A stretch of 51,315 nucleotides of DNA from Bacteroides timonensis (GTDB lineage Bacteria > Bacteroidota > Bacteroidia > Bacteroidales > Bacteroidaceae), in the NCBI RefSeq assembly GCF_000513195.1, contig NZ_CBVI010000106.1, positions 1 to 51,315 of the forward strand, written 5' to 3'. The notes under the pieces are model-generated. The model saw nothing but the letters and a program-made list of their open reading frames with translations. It did not search any database and was not told the origin of the DNA. The translations under genes and the position numbers were made by a program. This document shows positions 44,404 through 51,315 of the stretch, piece after piece. Numbering within the stretch: the first letter of the stretch is position 1; every line of letters begins with the position of its first letter.

Positions 44404-44838
44404 TCAGCGACGTTTTGCCGCAAAAAAATCCTTCATCAGCACTGCACACTCTTCAGCAAGAACGCCCTGTGAAACTGCCGTTTTCGGGTGCAAGGCCTGA
44501 GATGCATAACGCTGATATCCACGTTTCTCATCTCCGGCACCAAACACAAGCCTTCCCATCTGAGCCCAAGCAATCGCCCCCGCACACATTACACAAGGCT
44601 CTACTGTAACATAGAGAGTGCATTCATTCAGATATTTTCCGCCAAGAGTAGAGGCTGCGGCAGTAATAGCCTGCATTTCAGCGTGAGCAGTCACATCAGT
44701 CAAAGTTTCTGTTAAGTTATGGGCGCGAGCTATAATACGGTCTTTGCATACAACGACTGCGCCAACGGGCACTTCTCCCCTTTCGGAAGCCTTACGCGCT
44801 TCAATCAACGCCTGTTTCATATAATAGTTATCGTCCAT
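44404..44838 (-). CDS. tadA: tRNA adenosine(34) deaminase / nucleoside deaminase
   Basis: A 144-residue zinc deaminase that converts A34 of tRNA-Arg(ACG) to inosine. Zn ligands and catalytic Glu: His52-Ala-Glu54 (HAE) and Cys82, Cys85 (PCVMC). ATG 44838 was chosen over TTG 44847. Family members with the same motif can act on guanine, so the tRNA role is inferred from overall similarity and the small size. A monocistronic gene; the next leftward-reading gene (44873-45106) is 35 bp upstream. Confidence 0.88.
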   Translation of the reverse strand: MDDNYYMKQALIEARKASERGEVPVGAVVVCKDRIIARAHNLTETLTDVTAHAEMQAITAAASTLGGKYLNECTLYVTVEPCVMCAGAIAWAQMGRLVFGAGDEKRGYQRYASQALHPKTAVSQGVLAEECAVLMKDFFAAKRR

Positions 44839-44872
44839 CCGCTTCAATTTAATTAGGATTAAAGAATTCTCC

Positions 44873-45106
44873 TTATCGTCTCATATCATGCTCACCGAAA
44901 AGAGTCGGATAATCTTCTTCCATATTCTTATGGATAAACATGAGAATAGTCTCCCGCAGCCATCGCGATTTATTCGTTATCTTGTATTTCTCCAGATAAC
45001 GGTCTACAATCCGCAGCTCTTCCTCGCTCATCAGGCAAACAATGCGCTGTTCGCGTTTGGGTTCTTCAGGTGTTGCTTTCACACACGCTTTATCTCTCTT
45101 TCTCAT
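44873..45106 (-). CDS. Small ribbon-helix-helix-like protein
   Basis: A 77-residue basic protein. Residues 20-60 (QRIVCLMSEEELRIVDRYLE then ITNKSRWLRETIL) resemble a ribbon-helix-helix DNA-binding domain, with the short strand QRIVCLM. It may be a transcriptional regulator. The -7 box lies only 9 bases upstream of the ATG, so the mRNA would be nearly leaderless. It shares a divergent promoter region with yraN and could regulate it; this is inference. Confidence 0.65.
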   Translation of the reverse strand: MRKRDKACVKATPEEPKREQRIVCLMSEEELRIVDRYLEKYKITNKSRWLRETILMFIHKNMEEDYPTLFGEHDMRR

Positions 45107-45114
45107 ATTTCCTG

Positions 45115-45144
45115 CAAAATTAGTTTTACTTCTGTAAATACAAA
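45115..45144 (-). promoter_or_regulatory. Promoter of the ribbon-helix-helix-like gene
   Basis: On the minus strand TTTG (45144-45141), 18 bp, TAATTTTG (45122-45115). The G of the -7 box is 9 bases from the start codon, implying a leader of a few bases at most. Confidence 0.6.
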
Positions 45145-45156
45145 GCAGAAAAAACG

Positions 45157-45164
45157 TATTTTTG
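45157..45164 (+). promoter_or_regulatory. -7 promoter box of yraN
   Basis: TATTTTTG, 36 bases upstream of the yraN ATG. Its -33 region overlaps the opposing promoter at 45115-45144, so the two may compete. Confidence 0.6.
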
Positions 45165-45199
45165 CATAGAAACAGCTAAAAATAAGTACGAATACAGGT

Positions 45200-45565
45200 A
45201 TGGCAGCACACAATGCTCTCGGAAAGGCCGGAGAAGACGCCGCAGTGGCGCATCTGGAATATAACGGATACACTATCTGTCACCGTAATTGGCGGAAAAA
45301 TCGTCTTGAGCTGGACATTGTGGCAGTCAAGGATGAACAATTAATTGTGGTGGAGGTAAAAACCCGCAGTAATACAGAATACATCGAACCGCAAGACGCG
45401 GTTAACTGGCAGAAAGTACGCCATATCGTAGTAGCCGCTGATGCTTACATCAAGCATTTCAACATTGATGTCCCTGTACGCTTTGATATCATTACTGTTG
45501 TCGGTGAAGCTGATGCATTTAAAATAGAGCATATCAAAGATGCATTTTATCCGCCAATGTTCTGA
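45200..45565 (+). CDS. yraN: YraN/UPF0102 family putative endonuclease
   Basis: A 121-residue protein of the UPF0102 family with a PD-(D/E)XK nuclease fold: GKAGEDAAVAHLEYNGY (N-terminal helix), then the active-site residues in LELDIVAVKDEQLIVVEVKTR (Asp about residue 40 and the EVK triad). The cellular role is not established, though links to recombination and repair have been suggested. The start ATG is 36 bases after its promoter. The next gene, in the same direction, also carries a PD-(D/E)XK domain. Confidence 0.88.
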   Translation: MAAHNALGKAGEDAAVAHLEYNGYTICHRNWRKNRLELDIVAVKDEQLIVVEVKTRSNTEYIEPQDAVNWQKVRHIVVAADAYIKHFNIDVPVRFDIITVVGEADAFKIEHIKDAFYPPMF

Positions 45566-45670
45566 ATCAAACGTGAAAAGTGCTTTTACACAGCATTTTC
45601 GTAATTCTTCTTGCCCGTTTCGGGAAAACTCTCTATCTTCGTTCGGAAATATTCTAAAAAAGCTCTATTT

Positions 45671-47419
45671 ATGAATCAGGCAAATTCCACTAAGCTAATC
45701 CCTTACGGGATGACAGACTTTCCTGCAATTATCCGTAATAACTATTATTATGTCGATAAGACGGAATATATCAGACAGATAGAACAGACTGCCCGTTTCT
45801 TCTTTTTCGTCCGCCCCCGTCGTTTCGGGAAGAGTCTTTTCCTCAATATGCTGGAATGCTATTATGATTGTAAGACAGAAAAACAATTTGATGAACTGTT
45901 TGGCAACTTATACGTGGGAAAACATCCTACCCCGGACCGCAACAAGTATCTTGTGCTGAAGATGAGCTTCTCCAGTATCGTCTCCGACCCGGAAAAAATG
46001 GAAGCCTCATTCAATAGTAACTGCGACATGATATTTACGGACTTTTGTCTGAAATATGCATATTTACTGCCACCGGACACCCTTGAAATGGTACAACAAA
46101 AGGAAGTGGCTTCCGAGAAGCTGACCGCGGTATGCCTGTCATTGCGGAGACAAGGCCTGAAGATGTACCTCATCCTCGACGAATACGACAATTTTGCCAA
46201 CAACGTACTGGTCAACTACGGTAATACCCGTTATCGCGCCCTCACTCATGGCGACGGTTTTCTGCGGAACTTTCTCAAAACCGTCAAAGACTATACTGAC
46301 AGGGTTGTGGAACGTATGTACATCACCGGTGTCAGCCCTGTAACGATGGACGATCTTACAAGTGGCTTCAATATCGCCAGCAATCAAAGTACCAACCCGG
46401 TATTCAACAGCATGATCGGGTTCACTGAAGCCGAAGTACGGGAATTACTGGAATACTACCGGCAGCAAGGAAAAATCATTCATCCCGTCGATGAGTTGAT
46501 CAGCATGATGAAACCGTGGTATGATAATTACTGTTTCTCAGAAGATGCATTGAATGAACCTCCGATGTATAATTCTGACATGGTGCTCTATTTCGTGAAC
46601 AGATACTTCGCCAGTCAGAAACCGCCCCGTGACATGCTCGACACCAACTGCCGCACTGACTATAACAAACTGCGCCACCTCATCCTTATAGACAAAAACT
46701 TCGGCAAAAATGCCAGTATCATTCAAGAAATCATCACACAGGGTGAAACGGTTGGCAGGATAAAAGAGTCCTTCCCCGCCGTGGAGATAGCGCAAACGGA
46801 TAATTTCAAGAGTCTGCTCTTCTATTACGGAATGCTGACAATAGCGGGTACACGCGGACCGATGCTGCAACTGACAATCCCCAACCAAGTGGTGCGCGAA
46901 CAACTATACGGCTATCTGGCAGACGCATACCGCACCGCCGGACACATGGACCTGGATGTTGACGAACTGAATCAGCTGATGTACGGCATGGCTTATTCCC
47001 GTGAATGGGAAAGCTACTTCCAATATATCGCCACCCGGCTAAAGGAACAAAGCTCCATCCGCGAATTCATGGAAGGTGAAGCGCACGTCAAGGGCTTTCT
47101 CCTCAGCTATATGGGCATGAACAGTTACTACATAACAATGCCCGAATACGAAATGAACAAAGGCTTCTCCGACTTCTACCTGATACCCAACCTTCCGCAA
47201 CTGCCCGATATGCCGTACAGCTATGCCATTGAAGTGAAGTATTGCCCCCGCGACGCCAAAGATGCAGAAGTGGAGAAGTTGCTGGAAGATGCAGGAATGC
47301 AGTTGGCGCAATATGTAGCCTGTCCGAAAGTACAGGAAAAGAAAGGTACTACGGAAATTATCGCAATCGCCCTGGTGTTCCGCGGATGGGATTTGGTGAA
47401 ATTCAAGCAAATTTCGTAA
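45671..47419 (+). CDS. AAA-ATPase-like / PD-(D/E)XK nuclease protein
   Basis: A 582-residue protein of the large Bacteroidales family with an N-terminal AAA-ATPase-like domain and a C-terminal PD-(D/E)XK domain. The family start reads LIPYGMTDFPAIIRNNYYYV, then the P-loop-like RPRRFGKSLFLNML (about 45-58) and a Walker B-like LILDEYDNF. The C-terminus holds YAIEVKYCPRDAK, which supplies the E-x-K nuclease pair. ATG 45671 gives the family-typical N-terminus. Its function is unknown; defence or mobile-element control has been proposed for relatives. Confidence 0.88.
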   Translation: MNQANSTKLIPYGMTDFPAIIRNNYYYVDKTEYIRQIEQTARFFFFVRPRRFGKSLFLNMLECYYDCKTEKQFDELFGNLYVGKHPTPDRNKYLVLKMSFSSIVSDPEKMEASFNSNCDMIFTDFCLKYAYLLPPDTLEMVQQKEVASEKLTAVCLSLRRQGLKMYLILDEYDNFANNVLVNYGNTRYRALTHGDGFLRNFLKTVKDYTDRVVERMYITGVSPVTMDDLTSGFNIASNQSTNPVFNSMIGFTEAEVRELLEYYRQQGKIIHPVDELISMMKPWYDNYCFSEDALNEPPMYNSDMVLYFVNRYFASQKPPRDMLDTNCRTDYNKLRHLILIDKNFGKNASIIQEIITQGETVGRIKESFPAVEIAQTDNFKSLLFYYGMLTIAGTRGPMLQLTIPNQVVREQLYGYLADAYRTAGHMDLDVDELNQLMYGMAYSREWESYFQYIATRLKEQSSIREFMEGEAHVKGFLLSYMGMNSYYITMPEYEMNKGFSDFYLIPNLPQLPDMPYSYAIEVKYCPRDAKDAEVEKLLEDAGMQLAQYVACPKVQEKKGTTEIIAIALVFRGWDLVKFKQIS

Positions 47420-47459
47420 CCGGACACCCGCAAATTAATAGAAATTAAAAACAGAAAGT

Positions 47460-47816
47460 ATGGATATAGAAACCGCCCGCGAATACTGTCTCGCCAAGAA
47501 AGCCGTAACGGAATGTCTTCCGTTCGACGAGTATTCACTTGTGATGAAAGTGATGGATAAGATGTTTGTACTGATTGACTTGGAAGGCTCTAACAAAATC
47601 TGTATGAAGTGTGATCCTGAGTATGCAATAGAATTGCGTGAGCATTACTCAGCTATTGAGGGCGCCTACCACTTTAACAAGAAATACTGGAACCAGATCT
47701 TCCTTGACGGAGATGTGGACGATAAACTGATAAAGAGCCTCATCGACCATGCTTATGAGGAAGTACTAAAGAAGTTCACCAAGAAAATGCGTACCGAATA
47801 TGATGCCCTGCCCTGA
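47460..47816 (+). CDS. MmcQ/YjbR family DNA-binding protein
   Basis: A 118-residue protein of the MmcQ/YjbR superfamily: DIETAREYCLAKKAVTECLPF at the start, then a beta-rich centre ending ALREHYSAIEGAYHFNKKYW-like residues (here IELREHYSAIEGAYHFNK) and a C-terminal helical segment with HAYEEVLKKF. Family members are thought to bind DNA through a CyaY-like fold, but the physiological role is uncertain. birA starts 1 base after its stop codon, implying coupled expression. Confidence 0.82.
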   Translation: MDIETAREYCLAKKAVTECLPFDEYSLVMKVMDKMFVLIDLEGSNKICMKCDPEYAIELREHYSAIEGAYHFNKKYWNQIFLDGDVDDKLIKSLIDHAYEEVLKKFTKKMRTEYDALP

Positions 47817-47817
47817 T

Positions 47818-48609
47818 ATGAAGAAAGAACCGAATTTGATGATTACTCCCGCAGAGTTTCCTGTCCCACTGATCATATTGCCGGAAACAGACTCTACGAA
47901 TAACTATTTAACTCAACTTTGCAACGAACAGCAATCCGCTGTCCGAGAGTTCACGACGGTCATAGCCGAGCGCCAGACTGCCGGCAAAGGGCAGCGTGGC
48001 AACAGTTGGGAGTCCGAAGATTGCCGGAACATCACATTCAGCTTCGTGCTTTACCCCACTTTCATTGAAGCCCGTCGCCAGTTCATCCTTTCTCAAATCG
48101 TCTCCCTTTCCATTAAAGAAGAGTTGGACGAATGGACAAAAAGCATTTCCATCAAATGGCCGAATGACATCTACTGGAACGAAAAGAAGATTTGCGGCAT
48201 ACTGATAGAAAACGACCTCTCCGGACATCACATCGGACGCAGCATTTCCGGCATTGGTGTCAACATAAACCAGGAAACTTTTCGGAGCAATGCCCCCAAC
48301 CCGGTATCTCTAAAGCAGATCACAGGACAAGAACATGAACGCTATCTGATACTCGCCAACATCATGAGGCGACTCAAAGAATACTATATCCTTCTGCAAA
48401 CAGACTCTTCGGGCGATGCCGCCAACTGTATTGCCGAACGATATGCCCGCTCTCTTTTCCGTCGGGAAGGTTTCCACCGCTATGCCGATGCAGACGGTGA
48501 ATTCCTTGCACGCCTGTTATGCGTAGAACCGGACGGGCGATTTATTCTTGAAGATCAGGCAGGAAAGGTACGCGGATATCTGTTCAAGGAAGTACAATAC
48601 ATTCTTTGA
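47818..48609 (+). CDS. birA: Biotin--[acetyl-CoA-carboxylase] ligase
   Basis: A 263-residue enzyme that activates biotin with ATP and attaches it to the biotin carboxyl carrier protein. Signatures: the ATP/biotin loop GKGQRGNSWES (family GRGRRGRxW), KWPNDIYWNEKKICGILIE in the catalytic core and a C-terminal SH3-like tail. No N-terminal helix-turn-helix, so it is a group I ligase that does not act as a repressor. ATG 47818 is preferred because it follows the previous stop; an in-frame ATG at 47800 would add 6 residues. Confidence 0.93.
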   Translation: MKKEPNLMITPAEFPVPLIILPETDSTNNYLTQLCNEQQSAVREFTTVIAERQTAGKGQRGNSWESEDCRNITFSFVLYPTFIEARRQFILSQIVSLSIKEELDEWTKSISIKWPNDIYWNEKKICGILIENDLSGHHIGRSISGIGVNINQETFRSNAPNPVSLKQITGQEHERYLILANIMRRLKEYYILLQTDSSGDAANCIAERYARSLFRREGFHRYADADGEFLARLLCVEPDGRFILEDQAGKVRGYLFKEVQYIL

Positions 48610-48674
48610 CAAACTCAAAAAACAGGTGCCGCATTTAAAAGTTGAACTCAGGTCTACCTAGAGTTTATGCACAC

Positions 48675-48778
48675 TTTTACCTACACGCTTACACCCATGC
48701 TCTGTATCGCCCTATTCATCGGCAATGAGCGATGGTGTAGGCAAATTTTAAAAAGGTGTAGGTAAAATTGCCTACACC
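48675..48778. repeat. TTTTACCTACAC palindromic array
   Basis: TTTTACCTACAC (48675-48686) has an exact reverse complement at 48757-48768; GGTGTAGGCAA (48734-48744) has one at 48768-48778. The same TACCTACAC/GTGTAGG word is thus written four times in alternating orientation, capable of two alternative hairpins. Confidence 0.75.
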
Positions 48779-49062
48779 AACGTAAGACAGAGTTATACCG
48801 CTAATAATAGGCTTATTACACTTCTTTTAGCAGATAAATCGACTGTTTCAACACCCCTCATTTTTCGTTTTTTTCTTCATCACAAAGACGTCGAATGTGC
48901 CAAGTAGCAGTAGTTTGCGCCATCCCGGTGGGAGAATCCCCGCCTTACAGTGATGCTCAGAACAGTGTTTGTTTACGTTGACTGCCTATGTTTTTCCGGT
49001 TAGCCACCTATGTTATTACATTATAAACCAATAATTTAGCATTACCCACAATTATAAATCAC

Positions 49063-49113
49063 GTGCTTCACAATCGTAGTCCTGTTGCTTCACAATAATG
49101 GAGCACGTGCTCC
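49063..49113. repeat. GTGCTTCACAAT repeats and 14-bp palindrome
   Basis: GTGCTTCACAAT (49063-49074) recurs as TTGCTTCACAAT (49085-49096). Four bases later comes the perfect 14-bp palindrome GGAGCACGTGCTCC (49100-49113), which reuses the CACGTGCT word. It may be a protein-binding site or a relic of the same repeat class as the neighbouring array. Confidence 0.65.
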
Positions 49114-49357
49114 ACTAATGTGGTCGAACGGAATAAGGCACTGTTTTGCAAGACAACCTACATACTTTTAGCAATAAACATACATTGCTTTGAGAAAGAA
49201 CAATAAGGCTAAAACACAGTGTAACGTAGCATATTTCCCACCTGTTTGATATCATATTTCACTCATATCAAGACATTTATAATACGTAGCCAACTCGTTT
49301 GCCAGGCGGATAACGCTATAATTGCATTGTACCACATACTTTTACATATTCAAATGC

Positions 49358-49388
49358 TTTGATAAGATTTTATTTTTCCGTTACTTTG
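49358..49388 (+). promoter_or_regulatory. Promoter of glf
   Basis: TTTG (49358-49361), 19 bp, TTACTTTG (49381-49388, one mismatch to TAnnTTTG), 21 bases upstream of ATG 49410. Confidence 0.65.
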
Positions 49389-49409
49389 CAAATCAGAAGC
49401 ATTAAATAA

Positions 49410-50525
49410 ATGGAAAAGTATATATATGACTATCTCGTTGTGGGTTCCGGTTTATTCGGTTCTGTTTTTGCTCAAATTATGAATGAAAACGGAAAGAAAT
49501 GCCTGGTCATTGACAAGCGTAACCACACTGGAGGAAATATTTACACTAAAGAAGAAAATGATATAAAAATACATTGGTATGGAGCACATATATTCCATAC
49601 GGACAATGAAGAAGTCTGGCGTTACATAAACAGATTCGCAAAATTCAACAATTACGTTAACTCCCCTCTGGCATACAGCGAAGGAAGGCTTTACAATCTT
49701 CCTTTTAATATGAATACATTCAATAAGTTATGGAACGTAAATACTCCGGAAGAGGCAAAACATAAGATTCAGGAACAATGCTCTAAGTATAAAGACATAT
49801 CCCAGCCTGCCAATCTGGAAGAGCAAGCACTGAAACTTTGCGGAGACGACATATATTACACTTTTATTAAGGAATATACGGAAAAGCAATGGGGACGCCC
49901 CGCCAACCAACTGCCGGCTTCCATCATCAAAAGAATACCTTTCCGCCTTACTTATAACAATAACTACTTCAACGATCCCTATCAAGGTATCCCTAAAGAT
50001 GGATACACTGCACTCACCAATAATCTGTTAAAGGATATTGATGTTCAAACCGATACGAACTATTTTGATAACATACCCTATTTTCAGAGTATAGCCGAAA
50101 AGATACTTTTCACAGGTTGCATTGACGAGTATTTTGAATATAAATTTGGCAGACTGGATTACAGAAGCCTGAAGTTTGAACATATCCATCTGGATACTGA
50201 CAATTATCAAGGTAATGCCGTAATCAACTACAATGAAGCAAAATACCCGTTTACACGAATCATCGAACATAAACATTTTGAATTCGGGAAACAGCCTTCA
50301 ACCATCATAACCAAGGAGTATCCTCAGGAATACACACCTTCCGACGAACCTTACTATCCCATCAATGATGAAAAGAATTTAAAATGCTTCAATAAGTATA
50401 AGGCATTGGCAGAAAAAGATTCCCGTGTCATTTTCGGAGGACGTTTGGGACAATATGCATATTTCGATATGGATGATACTATTGCATCCGCCATATTGCT
50501 CACTAAAAAGGAGTTATCAATCTAA
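49410..50525 (+). CDS. glf: UDP-galactopyranose mutase
   Basis: A 371-residue FAD enzyme that contracts UDP-galactopyranose to UDP-galactofuranose for cell-surface polysaccharide. The dinucleotide-binding motif VVGSGLFGSVFA is at about residues 10-21; the family pieces RNHTGGNIYT, HWYGAHIFHT and GRLGQYAYFDMDD (C-terminal FAD/substrate contacts) are all present. A putative glycosyltransferase gene follows 12 bases later, so the pair probably supplies and transfers galactofuranose. Confidence 0.96.
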   Translation: MEKYIYDYLVVGSGLFGSVFAQIMNENGKKCLVIDKRNHTGGNIYTKEENDIKIHWYGAHIFHTDNEEVWRYINRFAKFNNYVNSPLAYSEGRLYNLPFNMNTFNKLWNVNTPEEAKHKIQEQCSKYKDISQPANLEEQALKLCGDDIYYTFIKEYTEKQWGRPANQLPASIIKRIPFRLTYNNNYFNDPYQGIPKDGYTALTNNLLKDIDVQTDTNYFDNIPYFQSIAEKILFTGCIDEYFEYKFGRLDYRSLKFEHIHLDTDNYQGNAVINYNEAKYPFTRIIEHKHFEFGKQPSTIITKEYPQEYTPSDEPYYPINDEKNLKCFNKYKALAEKDSRVIFGGRLGQYAYFDMDDTIASAILLTKKELSI

Positions 50526-50537
50526 AAGAACAAAATA

Positions 50538-51315
50538 ATGACCCGATATTATCTATCCAAAAACTATAATGGCCTGAACAATGCAGGTAATAAGGCAAAA
50601 ACAGATATAGAAGAAATTCTCTCTAAACTGGGATATAAAAATGCCGGACTACCGCAAACCACTTATTCCAACAAGATAGCAGGCTTTTTAATAACCCTTG
50701 CCGGAGTACTAAAAGTTTTGTTTACAGTTTCTGCCAATGACGTGGTAGTCGTCCAGTATCCTTTCAAGAAGTATTACTCTTTCGTATGTAATATCATACA
50801 CTTGAAACGGGGAAAGGTTATCACGATTATCCATGACTTGGGAACTTTCAGAAGAAAGAAGTTGACAGCAGAGCAGGAAATCAAACGCCTTAACCATTCG
50901 GATGTACTGATCGTACACAACGATAAGATGGAGATATGGCTGAAAGAGCAAGGATACAGCAAACCTATGGTATGCCTGGAGATTTTCGATTATCTATCTC
51001 CTTCCGTAAACAACAATACCCAGCCTAATCAGAAACCAATTAAGGTGATCTATGCAGGAGCACTGACTTACAAGAAAAACAGATACCTGTACTCTTTGAA
51101 TGATGTGATGTCAAAATGGCAATTTGAACTTTACGGCGGAGGATTCGAGGAAGACAAAATAGAAGACAAGACGTTGTTCAAATTTAAAGGTTTTGTGCCT
51201 TCTGATCAGTTAATAGAACAGGTCAGCGCCCACTTTGGCTTAATATGGGAAGGAGACTCTATCCATACTTGCTCGGGAGATTTCGGGATATACCTGAGGA
51301 TAAACAATCATGAGT
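50538..51315 (+). CDS. Putative galactofuranosyltransferase (partial, runs off the window)
   Basis: Open from ATG 50538 to the window end (259 codons, no stop), so the C-terminus is missing. The N-terminal part reads MTRYYLSKNYNGLNNAGNKA, with VVVVQYPFKKYY and ITIIHDLGTFRRKK ahead of a predicted second Rossmann half containing KVIYAGALTYKKN. This layout resembles GT-B glycosyltransferases of the galactofuranosyltransferase type (WbbI-like). The direct neighbour glf supports galactofuranose as donor, which is inference. Confidence 0.75.
   Translation, partial: MTRYYLSKNYNGLNNAGNKAKTDIEEILSKLGYKNAGLPQTTYSNKIAGFLITLAGVLKVLFTVSANDVVVVQYPFKKYYSFVCNIIHLKRGKVITIIHDLGTFRRKKLTAEQEIKRLNHSDVLIVHNDKMEIWLKEQGYSKPMVCLEIFDYLSPSVNNNTQPNQKPIKVIYAGALTYKKNRYLYSLNDVMSKWQFELYGGGFEEDKIEDKTLFKFKGFVPSDQLIEQVSAHFGLIWEGDSIHTCSGDFGIYLRINNHE

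Larger units (their letters stand above)
48610..49409. other. 800-bp intergenic gap
   Basis: No frame of convincing length or codon usage is present. The gap holds two palindrome-rich elements (48675-48778 and 49063-49113) and the glf promoter (49358-49388). Between them (48779-49062 and 49114-49357) nothing could be identified. It separates the core metabolic block from the surface-polysaccharide-type genes. Confidence 0.6.

Noticed and set aside
48900..48970. Possible short gene remnant
   Set aside because: A few residues look coding-like, but no frame extends beyond about 20 codons and no family could be named.

Overview
The window is chromosomal DNA of a Bacteroidales bacterium, almost certainly a Bacteroides species. 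Three signs point there. Many genes are preceded by the Bacteroides-type promoter (-33 TTTG and -7 TAnnTTTG). The gene families are typical of the group: a tricorn-like protease, an AspT/YidE-type transporter, a SprE/PorW-PorX pair, DUF4834, an LruC-domain lipoprotein and a Bme-type RND efflux operon. The aroA, dnaE, psd and pssA products also look Bacteroides-like. The exact species cannot be fixed from this sequence. No rRNA, tRNA, CRISPR array or complete insertion sequence was seen.

Layout. 1-3.55 kb is the end of a small integrative element or prophage remnant: a tyrosine recombinase, a LuxR-type regulator and small unknown genes form a leftward operon, facing an XRE repressor across a promoter/operator region. 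3.6-16.7 kb holds housekeeping and accessory genes: a double GNAT acetyltransferase, tricorn protease homologue, AspT/YidE-type transporter, frameshifted LruC lipoprotein, a membrane flavoprotein with a fused nitroreductase domain, radical-SAM activase, DUF2721 protein, cupin, macro-like protein and Bcr/CflA efflux pump. 16.8-22.1 kb is an EmrAB-TolC-like efflux operon with a divergent AraC regulator, followed by a decapitated ATPase gene. 23.5-31.5 kb carries aroA, a metal ABC permease, sprE/porW-like and porX-like genes, tsaE and an Imm17-like gene. 31.6-37.4 kb is an RND tripartite efflux operon. 37.6-48.6 kb is core metabolism and information processing: trxA, dnaE, psd-pssA, tadA, yraN, an AAA/PD-(D/E)XK protein, an MmcQ-like protein and birA. 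After an 800-bp gap, glf and a glycosyltransferase cut by the window end open what looks like a surface-polysaccharide locus.

Working together: the window encodes three drug-efflux routes (Bcr/CflA, EmrAB-TolC type, RND), the last two steps of phosphatidylethanolamine synthesis, and a PorX-SprE regulatory pair of the type that serves type IX secretion in other Bacteroidota.

Two patterns stand out. First, three conserved genes (LruC lipoprotein, porX, psd) are each broken by a single-base change in a run of A's; these may be assembly errors, mutations or contingency tracts. Second, the intergenic gaps are rich in palindromes: at least four hairpin elements with different arms share a GCTGCGCTA-like core, and several gaps hold short arrays of a gap-specific word written in both orientations, one with a strict 11-bp period.
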